A stretch of DNA of 64,000 nt, taken from the NCBI GenBank assembly GCA_016705955.1, contig JADJKO010000001.1:558001-622000 (forward strand), in the 5' to 3' direction. Below are positions 17,579 to 25,464 of the stretch, one piece after another (the stretch's first letter is position 1; each line of letters opens with the position of its first letter). This DNA is from Flavobacteriales bacterium. Lineage in GTDB: Bacteria > Bacteroidota > Bacteroidia > Flavobacteriales_F > PHOS-HE28. Both the position numbers and the translations under genes were made by a program. The notes below the pieces were generated by a model. The model was given only the letters and a program-made list of their open reading frames with translations. It was not told the origin of the DNA and searched no databases.

Positions 17579-18175
17579 ATGGAACGATCGATCGAACCCC
17601 CAACGCCGCCACCCGGCCCGAAGCTGGCCTTGGCGCTGGCCCTGTTCACGCTGGTGGTCCTCGGCGGGGGCGGCGCGTGGCTGATCGTGTCGGTGCAGGA
17701 GCGGTCGTTGGTGGATCTGCTGATCGGGAGTTCGCCTTGGTATGTGCAAACGATCATCGGGATCATCGGCGGATGGCTGATCGCCATCGGCGGTTGGTGG
17801 ATCATCACGCGAACATGGCTCGAACCCGTTCGCGTACGCTATACGAATCTCATCGGACCGCTCCTGACCGGCCGATGGATCCAGATCATCGTTTCGATCT
17901 GCGCGGGTGTGGGAGAGGAGATCCTCTTCCGTGGATGCCTACAGCATTGGCTGGGGATCACGCTCACCGCATTCGGATTCGTAGCGCTGCACGGATACCT
18001 GAATCCCCGGGACCTTCGCGTATCAGCCTATGGTCTTTACATGAGCGCGGCGATGATCACCCTCGGCGTAGCAGCGGATCACTTCGGCCTCATCGCGCCG
18101 ATCGTCGCACACACCGTCATCGATATCGTCCTTATTGATCGGCTGGTGAAGGATTGGCGGAACGGTGTAGGCTGA
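17579..18175 (+). CDS. CPBP-family intramembrane metalloprotease (CAAX-protease/Abi type)
   Basis: 198 residues with about six membrane helices. The family's metal and catalytic residues are visible: EEILFRG (Glu113-Glu114, Arg118), His138 in FGFVALHG and His178-x3-Asp182 in AHTVID. CPBP proteins are intramembrane proteases related to Rce1, with diverse roles. The ATG lies only a few bp after the terminator of the upstream gene, so the promoter must overlap the end of that gene or the leader is very short. Confidence 0.85.
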   Translation: MERSIEPPTPPPGPKLALALALFTLVVLGGGGAWLIVSVQERSLVDLLIGSSPWYVQTIIGIIGGWLIAIGGWWIITRTWLEPVRVRYTNLIGPLLTGRWIQIIVSICAGVGEEILFRGCLQHWLGITLTAFGFVALHGYLNPRDLRVSAYGLYMSAAMITLGVAADHFGLIAPIVAHTVIDIVLIDRLVKDWRNGVG

Positions 18176-18184
18176 ACGATCCGA

Positions 18185-18598
18185 TCACTCCTGCGCATAC
18201 TTGTGCGGGTCGGTGAAATCATCATCCATCTGTCGTTTCACGCGGTGCATCTTGTGGCCGATCATGGCCAGCTCGCGGTGGCCGTTCTTCACCAACCATT
18301 TCATCGCGTCCTCATCGCCATCACCGGTGAGTGCGAGCTGCTTCAGGACATGCATGCCGTGGCGCTCCAACCAATCCAAGGCGCCCGTATCGCCTTCGAT
18401 CCCGCTGATCACCGCCATCAAATGCGCATGACCATGGTCCAGCAACCACTTGCGCGCGTCCTGTTTGTTCCGCAGCGCGTAAGTGAAAAGCCCGAGTTCC
18501 GGATAGCCATTCTTCACCAGCCAATCGCGCAGTGCCGCATTACCACTTATCGCCTCGCCCCATGCAAGGAGGATCTTGGCGGGGTATTCAGTGCGCAT
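18185..18598 (-). CDS. Repeat-containing protein of unknown function (WL-x3-G-type repeats)
   Basis: 137 residues starting MRTEYPAKILLAWGEAISGN. I see about four imperfect repeats of roughly 33 residues, each with a (D/K)WL(x)3-4(H/N)G core: RDWLVKNGY, RKWLLDHGH, LDWLERHGM, MKWLVKNGH. This gives a helical, ankyrin-like periodicity. Similar proteins occur in other Bacteroidota as conserved hypotheticals; no function is known to me. No signal peptide, so it is probably cytosolic. It is divergent from the downstream SDR gene and convergent with the CPBP gene. Confidence 0.75.
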   Translation of the reverse strand: MRTEYPAKILLAWGEAISGNAALRDWLVKNGYPELGLFTYALRNKQDARKWLLDHGHAHLMAVISGIEGDTGALDWLERHGMHVLKQLALTGDGDEDAMKWLVKNGHRELAMIGHKMHRVKRQMDDDFTDPHKYAQE

Positions 18599-18682
18599 GG
18601 GTCTTGTGGAACGGATAGGCAGCGAAGTTATTCGTGATGGAGCCGGGTATCTTGGGCCCTGAACCGATAGACCATCACTCGC

Positions 18683-19558
18683 ATGAGCCTGAAGACCATG
18701 TTACGGGAGGACGCATTGAAGGACCACGTCGTCGTGATCACCGGTGGTGGTACCGGACTCGGCAGGGCCATGGCCGAACACTGCCTTCGGCTGGGAGCTC
18801 GCGTGTGCATCACCGGCAGGAAACTCGACGTGCTTGAAAGGACGGCGGCGGAGATGTCCGCGTTGGGCGGAGAGGTCTTCCCATTCTCCTGCGATGTGCG
18901 CGAGGTGGAACGCGTGGGGGCGCTGCGTGATGCGGTCCTCGCCAAGTGGGGCCGGGTGGATGCCCTGGTGAACAACGCGGCAGGCAATTTCATTAGTCCC
19001 ACGGAGCGCTTGGGAAGCAAGGCCTTCCAGACCATCATCGACATCGTGCTGATGGGCACGGTGAATTGCACCTTGGCCTTCGGCAAGCAGTGGATCAAGG
19101 CGGGGGAAAAGGACAAGTGCATCCTCAACATCGTTACCACCTATGCATGGACAGGCTCGGGCTATGTGGCGCCCAGTGCGTGCGCGAAGGCGGGTGTGCT
19201 GGCCCTTACCCGATCACTGGCAGCCGAGTGGGGGAAATACGGCATCCGGAACAATGCGATCGCGCCCGGACCTTTCCCCACCAAGGGAGCATGGAGCCGC
19301 CTGCTCCCCGGTGAACTCGTGGAGAAGTTCGACATGACGAAGAAAGTGCCATTGGCGCGAATGGGCAGGCCAGGGGAATTGGCCGACCTGGCCACCTACT
19401 TGATCTCTCCGTACAGTGGCTACATAAACGGCGAGGTGATCACCATTGACGGGGGTGAATGGTTAAAGGGTGCTGGGCAGTTCAACCTGTTGGACCAGAT
19501 CGAACCGGGCATGTGGGACGCCATCGAACAATTGGTCCGCGGCACCAAGGGAAGTTAG
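18683..19558 (+). CDS. SDR-family 2,4-dienoyl-CoA reductase (DECR type)
   Basis: 291-residue short-chain dehydrogenase. The cofactor motif TGGGTGLG (20-27) and NNAAGNF (97-103) are present. Instead of the usual YxxxK, the active site reads Ser165-x3-Lys169, with Tyr154 in TTYAWTGSG eleven residues earlier. This is the arrangement known from mammalian DECR, where that upstream Tyr and the Lys are catalytic. It therefore probably reduces 2,4-dienoyl-CoA in the breakdown of polyunsaturated fatty acids, rather than being a ketoreductase. Confidence 0.85.
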   Translation: MSLKTMLREDALKDHVVVITGGGTGLGRAMAEHCLRLGARVCITGRKLDVLERTAAEMSALGGEVFPFSCDVREVERVGALRDAVLAKWGRVDALVNNAAGNFISPTERLGSKAFQTIIDIVLMGTVNCTLAFGKQWIKAGEKDKCILNIVTTYAWTGSGYVAPSACAKAGVLALTRSLAAEWGKYGIRNNAIAPGPFPTKGAWSRLLPGELVEKFDMTKKVPLARMGRPGELADLATYLISPYSGYINGEVITIDGGEWLKGAGQFNLLDQIEPGMWDAIEQLVRGTKGS

Positions 19559-19574
19559 AAGTCCGTTGTTCCAA

Positions 19575-19582
19575 TACATTTG
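19575..19582 (+). promoter_or_regulatory. Bacteroidota -7 element for the 19607 gene
   Basis: TACATTTG matches TAnnTTTG exactly and lies 24 bp before the ATG. The -33 element is not clear. Confidence 0.5.
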
Positions 19583-19606
19583 CGACCAAAGCAACCCCTT
19601 ACAACC

Positions 19607-20065
19607 ATGAAGAAGATCCTGATCAATGCGTGCTTCCTCCTGCTCTGCGCAGGGGCCATGGCACAAACCGCACTTTCCACCACGTCCATCAAGGAGCCTG
19701 CGAAGGTGACCAACGGGCAGCAACGCGCACAGGCCTATGCCGCCGCGCTGGGCTTGGACGATGCGCAGACCATGAAGTTGGCAAGCATCTACACCGAGGT
19801 GGGCGAGAAAGCCGAGGGCATGTACAAGGAAAAGGAAGCGATACAAACACGCATCGACGAGATGTACGCCCCCTATGACGCGAAGGTGGAATCCATGCTG
19901 ACCAAGGAGCAACTCGTGAAGTTGGAAGAGATGAAGAAGGCAGGCTGGACGGCCGGCTGCTGTGCACCCAAGGAAGGCGCCGCTTCAGGCTGTGCAGGGC
20001 ACGGCAAGCAGGCTGGTGGTGCGGGATGTTGCGCCGGCAAGGCCGCAGCAGGAGAGAAGAAGTAG
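19607..20065 (+). CDS. Small secreted helical protein with a Cys-rich C-terminus
   Basis: 152 residues. The signal peptide is MKKILINACFLLLCAGAMAQ, followed by a helical domain (about 30-115) with LTKEQLVKLEEMKK resembling Spy/CpxP-like periplasmic proteins. The C-terminal 40 residues hold CC pairs and single Cys residues (GCCAPKEG, GCAGHGKQ, GCCAGKA) in Gly/Ala/Lys-rich sequence, suggesting metal binding or disulfides. The ATG at 19607 is chosen because it begins the signal peptide. Function unknown; the gene is monocistronic. Confidence 0.78.
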   Translation: MKKILINACFLLLCAGAMAQTALSTTSIKEPAKVTNGQQRAQAYAAALGLDDAQTMKLASIYTEVGEKAEGMYKEKEAIQTRIDEMYAPYDAKVESMLTKEQLVKLEEMKKAGWTAGCCAPKEGAASGCAGHGKQAGGAGCCAGKAAAGEKK

Positions 20066-20084
20066 GCCCGAACATTCGGGTACA

Positions 20085-20124
20085 ATTAGAAGGGGTGGCC
20101 TCGGCCACCCCTTCTAATTTTCCG
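20085..20124. terminator. Bidirectional terminator between convergent genes
   Basis: Perfect 16-bp inverted repeat ATTAGAAGGGGTGGCC (20085-20100) / GGCCACCCCTTCTAAT (20103-20118) with a 2-bp centre. A T-run (TTTT) follows on the plus side, and an AT-rich flank on the other side serves the minus-strand gene. Confidence 0.85.
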
Positions 20125-20135
20125 TGCGATGTGGC

Positions 20136-20972
20136 CTAATCCGTGACCACGACCAGGTATTTGCTCACACTCCAGAACGCGTTCGGATCGGTGATCACCA
20201 GCTTCTCGAAACCGGCCTCCCATCGGTAGCTCCCATCCGGATGGCTGGTGGCCAATTTCGCTTTCTTGGCCATCACCGGCACTTCCAGGGTCCTGGTCAC
20301 ATCCACTTGCATGAAATAGTCCTTCGGCAGGTTCGCCGTATTCAGCTTGTTCACGGCACCAAGACCAGCAACGCCACCTTCCTTGGTCAACACGCCGTTG
20401 GCACGTAATTCCTTCGCCGTTCCCACGGCGTACCACGCCACGTTCATTTCATTGCGCTGCATATCCGCCAGTTGGGACTTGTCCCGGTACATGGCGATCA
20501 GGGTGGCCAAAGAGGCATTCGTGCTGGCCAGTTGTTCCTTCAGGGTTCCGATCTCCGCATCCTTCTCCGCAAGGCTGCGCTCCAGATCGCTCACGGTCCG
20601 TTCCAATTCGGCGATGGCAGCTGTGGAGGTCTTGGCCTGTTTGCGTAGCTGCGCCAGCAGGTCCTTGTTCTCCGCGAGCAGGCCATCTATGCTGGCGATG
20701 TCGTCCATGATCCGCTTCTCCATGTCTGGCTGACCTTCGCCATCGGGCGCCACCATCATTTGCCCTTGCTTGTTGCGGATGGTGCGCAAATTCTCGCTGA
20801 TCCGGTTCATGGTACCGAAAAGTGCGTTGATGGTGGAGTCGCGCTCGGTCACCAGTGCGGCGTTCCGGCCTGCATCCTCCTGCAGCTGTTGGTATTGGGG
20901 GCTCTCCTTCGGGTCGGATCCGCACGCATTCAACAGAACGGTGAGGATCATCAGGCAAAGTGCGGTTCTCAT
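20136..20972 (-). CDS. Coiled-coil lipoprotein of unknown function
   Basis: 278 residues. The lipoprotein signal MRTALCLMILTVLLNAC (Cys17) is followed by a long coiled coil (about 25-170) rich in Glu/Lys/Leu heptads (LAQLRKQAKTSTAAIAEL, SLAEKDAEIGTLKEQL), and then a compact C-terminal domain of about 110 residues ending YLVVVTD. It is likely anchored in the periplasm or outer membrane and acts as a spacer or scaffold. I do not recognise the C-terminal domain. The start at 20972 is set by the signal peptide. Confidence 0.78.
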   Translation of the reverse strand: MRTALCLMILTVLLNACGSDPKESPQYQQLQEDAGRNAALVTERDSTINALFGTMNRISENLRTIRNKQGQMMVAPDGEGQPDMEKRIMDDIASIDGLLAENKDLLAQLRKQAKTSTAAIAELERTVSDLERSLAEKDAEIGTLKEQLASTNASLATLIAMYRDKSQLADMQRNEMNVAWYAVGTAKELRANGVLTKEGGVAGLGAVNKLNTANLPKDYFMQVDVTRTLEVPVMAKKAKLATSHPDGSYRWEAGFEKLVITDPNAFWSVSKYLVVVTD

Positions 20973-21155
20973 GGGTTGTGTTTCGGGTGGATAACGTGCG
21001 GGTCTCTCCGGAATGTACGCGCAGGAGGATCCCGGGCGGAAGTTATCGCCGTGCTGCGAACGTGAGTGCATGAATAGGCGTAGAACGGTTGGATGTCCCT
21101 CCAACACAGGAGATTGAATGACCGGTCCAGCCGGTGGTCTATTTTCGGCGTGCCT

Positions 21156-21902
21156 ATGAAACCCGTGCGATCACTTGTACTCGGTTTCGCGGTGGTCCTT
21201 TCTGGATCATCCGCGCTTGCGCAATCGGACACCAGCCTGACAAGGGAATTCAAGAACCTCAGCGCCAAGGAGCGGGCGCGCATCGCGAAGAAGGAGCAAG
21301 TGGAGGCGGCGGCCGATCCGCGCTACCAAGCGGTGATGGCTCAAGCGGAGAGTCGGTTCCAAGCGAAGCAGTACGATGAGGCCTTGGAAAGCTTCAAGGA
21401 AGCCAGAACGCTCAGGCCTCTGAACGTGTATCCCAAGGTGAAGATCCAGGATCTGCAGGTCCTGATCGCCAAGCGTGATCAAGCGTTATCCGAGCCGCTC
21501 CCACCATCCGTTAAGGGTGTCGCTCCACTTCAGGGCACATCGGATGTGGTGCGCAGCGATCCGCATCAGACGGCGGTTGTTGAAACCCATGGACCGGACA
21601 CAACGCAACCGCGAATGACGCCACCGGCGCACGAGACCCGAAAAGATCCAGCAGCGCGCAGTACGACCGTTGCGCCCCAAAAGGAACCTCTAAGTATTCA
21701 GGGAGGTACGGAGTCCCCACTTCCGGATGGAATGGAGGAGCGTACTTACGTGGAAGGGCGGGCCGTGGTACTGGAGCGGAGACTTGTGCGCAATGGACGG
21801 CTGGAGGTCTACCGAAAGGTCACTCATCCCTGGGGTCAAGTGGTCCACTTCCGCGACGGCATTGCCATTTCGGAACGCGAGTGGTCCGAGGTCTTCCACT
21901 GA
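21156..21902 (+). CDS. Secreted protein with TPR-like segment, unknown function
   Basis: 248 residues with a signal peptide (MKPVRSLVLGFAVVLSGSSALAQ). Residues of about 60-100 resemble a tetratricopeptide repeat (ESRFQAKQYDEALESFKEARTLRP). A long Pro/Thr/Ser-rich linker and a C-terminal domain with a YRKVTHPWGQVVHFRDG segment follow. That C-terminal pattern recurs in Bacteroidota periplasmic proteins of unknown role. A near-consensus -7 element (TATTTTCG) lies upstream. It is convergent with the siaC-like gene, with only 6 bp between the stops. Confidence 0.7.
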   Translation: MKPVRSLVLGFAVVLSGSSALAQSDTSLTREFKNLSAKERARIAKKEQVEAAADPRYQAVMAQAESRFQAKQYDEALESFKEARTLRPLNVYPKVKIQDLQVLIAKRDQALSEPLPPSVKGVAPLQGTSDVVRSDPHQTAVVETHGPDTTQPRMTPPAHETRKDPAARSTTVAPQKEPLSIQGGTESPLPDGMEERTYVEGRAVVLERRLVRNGRLEVYRKVTHPWGQVVHFRDGIAISEREWSEVFH

Positions 21903-21908
21903 GCAGCC

Positions 21909-22304
21909 CTAGAGGCCCTTCTCCACCAGTTTCACCGGGAACTCCAGCAGGGCCCTGTAATCCCGCCCGGCCTCGGCCATGTCCAGATCGCGTGGGGAAT
22001 GGTGCCACTCCAAGAGCAATTTCGAGGTGCCGGCGGCATGCATATCCTCCAAGCGCTTCAAGAGGTCCAACAAGTATTTCGCGCTGCTTGTGTTGAAGTA
22101 GTTGAGCGATATGACCACCGTGGTGCGCGAAGCGGGTTGGGCACAGTAGCGCTCCACGGCGTCGAAAACAGGGGTGTAGAACCGATCCGCATTCTCCGGG
22201 ATGGAGGACCCCGAGATCGTCAATAGACCTTGCGTGGGATCCAAGTGGACCGTTGGGGTCTTCTGGGTCCCTTCCAGTCGGAAACCGTTTCCATCTCCGG
22301 GCAT
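21909..22304 (-). CDS. SiaC-like (DUF1987) regulatory phosphoprotein
   Basis: 131 residues of the DUF1987/SiaC family. The core YFNTSSAKYLLDLLKRLEDM and the C-terminal WHHSPRDLDMAEAGRDY match the family. In studied homologues a Thr/Ser of the N-T-S-S segment is phosphorylated and switches binding to a diguanylate cyclase. Here no siaA/siaB phosphatase/kinase or siaD cyclase lies nearby, so its partners must be elsewhere. The start at 22304 gives the family length; the ATG at 22415 would overlap the divergent universal stress gene. Confidence 0.8.
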   Translation of the reverse strand: MPGDGNGFRLEGTQKTPTVHLDPTQGLLTISGSSIPENADRFYTPVFDAVERYCAQPASRTTVVISLNYFNTSSAKYLLDLLKRLEDMHAAGTSKLLLEWHHSPRDLDMAEAGRDYRALLEFPVKLVEKGL

Positions 22305-22395
22305 CGGGGCGAATGTAGTGGGCGGAACATTGCGTTCGGGTTTGGAGGACCGGCTGAGGCTTGTAACTTTCAGCGGCCCACCGAACAGAACCCCC

Positions 22396-23196
22396 ATGCC
22401 CCTGAACACCATCATCGTTCCTTATGATTTCTCCGATTGTGCGACCGATGCGCTCCGTGTAGCGGCCTCGATCGCGCGAGGCACCGGTGCCTGCATCGAC
22501 ATCGTTCATCTCTATGAGCAGATGACCGATTTCCACACGGAGAACCAGAAACTGCGCGAGGAGATCGAGGCACGGCTCGAGAAAGTGCCGCAACTGCCGT
22601 TCCTGGAAGGACTGGAGTTGAGGAAGTTCATGCTCCGGCAGATCTCGTTGACGGAGATGTTCAAGAACGAGCGTATCGCGCAAGCGGACCTGATCGTCAT
22701 GGGGTCGCATGGGGCTACGGGTCTTCGAGGTATCGTGGGGTCCAACACACAACGGATCGTGCGGACGGCACCCATGCCCGTCCTGGTGATCAAGCATCAT
22801 GTCCAGGAACTCCAAGTGAATGATCTGGTCTTCGCATCGAATTTCTCCGAACTGGATGTGGAGAAATTCGAGGCCTTCCGGCCGGTCATCGATCTCTGGG
22901 ACCCCCGGATCCACCTGCTCAAGGTGAACACGCCGAAGAGTTTCGAAAGGAGCGCGGATAGCAGCAAGGCCATCGATGGCTTTCTACAGCGTCATGAACT
23001 GCGAAAGTTCACCGCCACCATTTACAATGACCTGAGTGTGGAGGAAGGCATCCTCAATTTCGCACGGGAGATCGATGCGGACATGATCGCGATGGCCACT
23101 CACGGTCGCAAGGGCTTCTTCCACGTGGTGAACGGGAGCCTGACCGAGGATATCGTGAACCATACGACCTTCCCGGTATTGAGCGTGAAGTTGTAG
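22396..23196 (+). CDS. Universal stress protein with tandem Usp domains
   Basis: 266 residues made of two Usp domains. The first starts MPLNTIIVPYDFSDCATDAL and has the ATP-binding G-x2-G-x9-G-S/T-type block MGSHGATGLRGIVGSNTQ. The second has the related MATHGRKGFFHVVNGSLTEDIV. Tandem Usp proteins bind nucleotide and act in stress physiology; the precise role is unknown. The ATG at 22396 is used; the upstream in-frame extension runs antisense to the siaC-like gene, from which this gene diverges. Confidence 0.9.
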   Translation: MPLNTIIVPYDFSDCATDALRVAASIARGTGACIDIVHLYEQMTDFHTENQKLREEIEARLEKVPQLPFLEGLELRKFMLRQISLTEMFKNERIAQADLIVMGSHGATGLRGIVGSNTQRIVRTAPMPVLVIKHHVQELQVNDLVFASNFSELDVEKFEAFRPVIDLWDPRIHLLKVNTPKSFERSADSSKAIDGFLQRHELRKFTATIYNDLSVEEGILNFAREIDADMIAMATHGRKGFFHVVNGSLTEDIVNHTTFPVLSVKL

Positions 23197-23219
23197 CCTT
23201 GCGCACCCCCTTATCTTTG
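23191..23219 (+). promoter_or_regulatory. Bacteroidota-type promoter for the 23236 gene
   Basis: TTG at 23191-23193, an 18-bp spacer, and TATCTTTG at 23212-23219 (exact TAnnTTTG). The ATG at 23236 is 16 bp downstream. Confidence 0.65.
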
Positions 23220-23235
23220 TCCAATAAGCCGATCC

Positions 23236-23631
23236 ATGAAATTCCTGCATAAAACGTTCGAATTGAAAAGGAGGGAGATCATCGAGGTCAACATCGATGT
23301 CCCGACCAAAGTGAAATTCCTCACCGGGCAGGATATGAAGGCCTATAAACGGGGGAAGACCCATTCGTACTACGGTGGGCTCTTCGAGGAATCGCCGGTG
23401 CGCTTCGTGGTGCCCTTCGAGGCGGTATGGAACGTGGTGGTGGAGAAGGGGTCTTACCGTGAACCGATCGAGGTGCATGCGAAATGTGGCGTGATCGCTC
23501 CCAACAGCACGGTGCGATCGAGCATCGCCACGGACGCGCCTGCGCATGTGCGTGAGGCGGAGGAGATGAATGCGGGAGCCTTGGACCGCACAGCAGCCGG
23601 AACGGATACGACAGATACGAGCGAGGACTGA
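23236..23631 (+). CDS. DUF1883 domain-containing protein
   Basis: 131 residues. The N-terminal 85 residues match DUF1883: KRREIIEVNIDVPTKVKFLTGQD, YKRGKTHSYYGG and RFVVPFEAVWNVVVEKG. The remaining tail is low-complexity and rich in Ala/Thr/Asp/Glu. DUF1883 is a small beta-rich domain of unknown function. The gene has its own promoter and is followed 35 bp later by a membrane protein gene that may share it. Confidence 0.85.
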   Translation: MKFLHKTFELKRREIIEVNIDVPTKVKFLTGQDMKAYKRGKTHSYYGGLFEESPVRFVVPFEAVWNVVVEKGSYREPIEVHAKCGVIAPNSTVRSSIATDAPAHVREAEEMNAGALDRTAAGTDTTDTSED

Positions 23632-23666
23632 CGTACCGATCGATCGGAAGCACCGTTTGTAGAGCG

Positions 23667-24377
23667 ATGGCCGCGCGCACCGAACACGAACGATTGGAGG
23701 AAGTCCTATTGGGACAGTCAACCTTGTTGTTCGAGGTGCATGGGTGGTTGGAGGATGAGCAGAAGCGTGATGATGTGATCCGTGCCGTGGTGCGTTCTTC
23801 CCGGAAGCAAGCTTCGGTGCGGCTGGCTTACCCCGACCCGGCCCGGGTCTTCAGCTTGGCATCGATCAGGAGCCTGTGCATCCGATACCGGTTGCGCTTT
23901 CTGGAGGGAGCTTATTTCAAAGGGGAGATCCCCGGTACAGCAGTGCGGGCCATTCGTGCGTTGGAGGAACGAACGTCGACCCCGATCACGAGTTACATGG
24001 TCATGGCGCCTGCGAGCCGCTTCAAGTTGTGCGACAGCGAAGTGGATCCGTTGCTCTTCGTTCCACTTGGGAACGGGCTGTACTACCTGGTACACAAGTG
24101 GGGTGGGGACTTGGCGCCGTGGCGGCCATACGCCTATTGGACGGTACGCGGCCCGCTACAGTTGATCACGACGATCGTTCTATTCGCATTGGTGATCACG
24201 CTCTTGATCCCCACCGGATCGATCACACCGGACCGGACCGTGTTCTTCAGCGGCCCGCGTGGGATCATGTTCGCTTACACGGTGATCGTCATGGGGGCCT
24301 TCACCGCCTTCGGCTGGTTCGCATTCTTCGGCCAGTTCAGCGCACAAGCATGGAGCAGTCGGTATTTCAATAGCTGA
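23667..24377 (+). CDS. Membrane protein of unknown function
   Basis: 236 residues. A soluble N-terminal half of about 160 residues is followed by two hydrophobic helices near 167-190 and 205-228 and a short tail. The N-terminal part includes VRLAYPDPARVFSL and YYLVHKWGGDLAPWRPYAYW. I recognise no family. The composition is normal for the genome, and the reading frame is long and intact, so it is probably a real gene. Confidence 0.7.
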   Translation: MAARTEHERLEEVLLGQSTLLFEVHGWLEDEQKRDDVIRAVVRSSRKQASVRLAYPDPARVFSLASIRSLCIRYRLRFLEGAYFKGEIPGTAVRAIRALEERTSTPITSYMVMAPASRFKLCDSEVDPLLFVPLGNGLYYLVHKWGGDLAPWRPYAYWTVRGPLQLITTIVLFALVITLLIPTGSITPDRTVFFSGPRGIMFAYTVIVMGAFTAFGWFAFFGQFSAQAWSSRYFNS

Positions 24378-24380
24378 GTG

Positions 24381-24587
24381 CTATTGCGACGTGCGGGCGG
24401 GCACGGGGTCGACCTGTTCGGTCGGCCTGCAAATGCAGGCAGTTCTGAACCATCGCTTCAACTCTTCCCGTTGTTCAGGGAGCAATCGCCGGAACGCCTT
24501 GCGCAGTTCCTTCCGGAACGTGCGTGCATCGGCGTGGCTGATCTTGTCCAGCACTTGCTGGTAGTATGAAACGGGGACGTGGTTCAT
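24381..24587 (-). CDS. Small hypothetical protein (68 aa)
   Basis: 68 residues, mostly helical and basic (SHADARTFRKELRKAFRRLL, then REELKRWFR), with a short Cys/Pro-containing tail. No signal peptide or known motif. It lies tail-to-tail with the membrane protein gene (3 bp between the stops) and could be expressed with the TonB-like gene upstream (64-88 bp away). Judged real from its plausible residue mix; otherwise unassigned. Confidence 0.5.
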   Translation of the reverse strand: MNHVPVSYYQQVLDKISHADARTFRKELRKAFRRLLPEQREELKRWFRTACICRPTEQVDPVPARTSQ

Positions 24588-24675
24588 GTGCTTGGTGGTA
24601 CTTGAAAGCACGGAACGGGATCAGGCCCGGCCGGGTTACATCCGTCGCGCCACAGGACCGGTGCAGGTAGTGCGC

Positions 24676-25407
24676 CTATTGCGGAAGGAAGAGGAAATAC
24701 ACGGTCCCGATCTGCGGGTCGGGTGCGGAACTTCGGGCGTTGAACGGCGTGCTCTTGGCGGATCGGATGGCCTGTTCAAGCATGCAATCATCCACGTTGA
24801 AACTCTGTGCCGCATCCAATTCGGCCTTGCGCACTTGTCCGGAGCGATCCACCTGTACGCGGATGGCCACCCGTCCGCGATCCTTGCACAGGTATCCGGG
24901 GATCCCATTCCCACGCACACGATCCTTGAGATCATACCACACGGTGGTGGCGCCTTCCACCCGCGCGGGTGCCACCGCCTTGTCCATGTATTGTTCCTTG
25001 TTCCACTTGCTCGGATCGAGCTCGGGTATGGTGATCTCCTCGCCGCGCTCTTCCCGCTCCTTCGCAAGCCGATCGAATTCGGCGCGTTCCATTTCGCGGA
25101 GTTCGGTCTCCACTTTTTCCGACAATCGTGCTTGAGAAAATTGCGGTTTGATCTCCGCCGTGATGTTGCTGCTGAGGTTGGTGACCTTCTCCGGCACTCC
25201 GGTCTCCCCGCTGATGATCCGTTCCACTAATGCATCCGCCTCTTCCTCGTTCATCACGTCGATCCGCATCTCACTGATCTCGTCCTCGGTCGGTGTGGAT
25301 CGCAGTTGTGCGAACGTGAGTGCGAACAGGATCACGGAATGCAGGGTGAGTGTGCCGATGATACCGACCTTGTGTTCTTCGAACCAATCGAGCAGGGCAG
25401 AGATCAT
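24676..25407 (-). CDS. TonB-like energy transducer protein
   Basis: 243 residues with one N-terminal membrane helix (about 15-35), a charged periplasmic linker rich in Glu/Arg (90-125) and a C-terminal TonB-like domain: RVAIRVQVDRSGQVRKAEL, AQSFNVDDCMLEQAI and TVYFLFLPQ. It probably links an ExbBD-type proton channel to outer-membrane receptors, though the Pro-rich region is short. No exbB or exbD gene is next to it. The frame starts with ATG at 25407. Confidence 0.75.
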   Translation of the reverse strand: MISALLDWFEEHKVGIIGTLTLHSVILFALTFAQLRSTPTEDEISEMRIDVMNEEEADALVERIISGETGVPEKVTNLSSNITAEIKPQFSQARLSEKVETELREMERAEFDRLAKEREERGEEITIPELDPSKWNKEQYMDKAVAPARVEGATTVWYDLKDRVRGNGIPGYLCKDRGRVAIRVQVDRSGQVRKAELDAAQSFNVDDCMLEQAIRSAKSTPFNARSSAPDPQIGTVYFLFLPQ

Positions 25408-25464
25408 GGGGCACTATATCCGGATCATTTGGGTTCCATTCGGGACAACGGTCCCCTCCGATCC

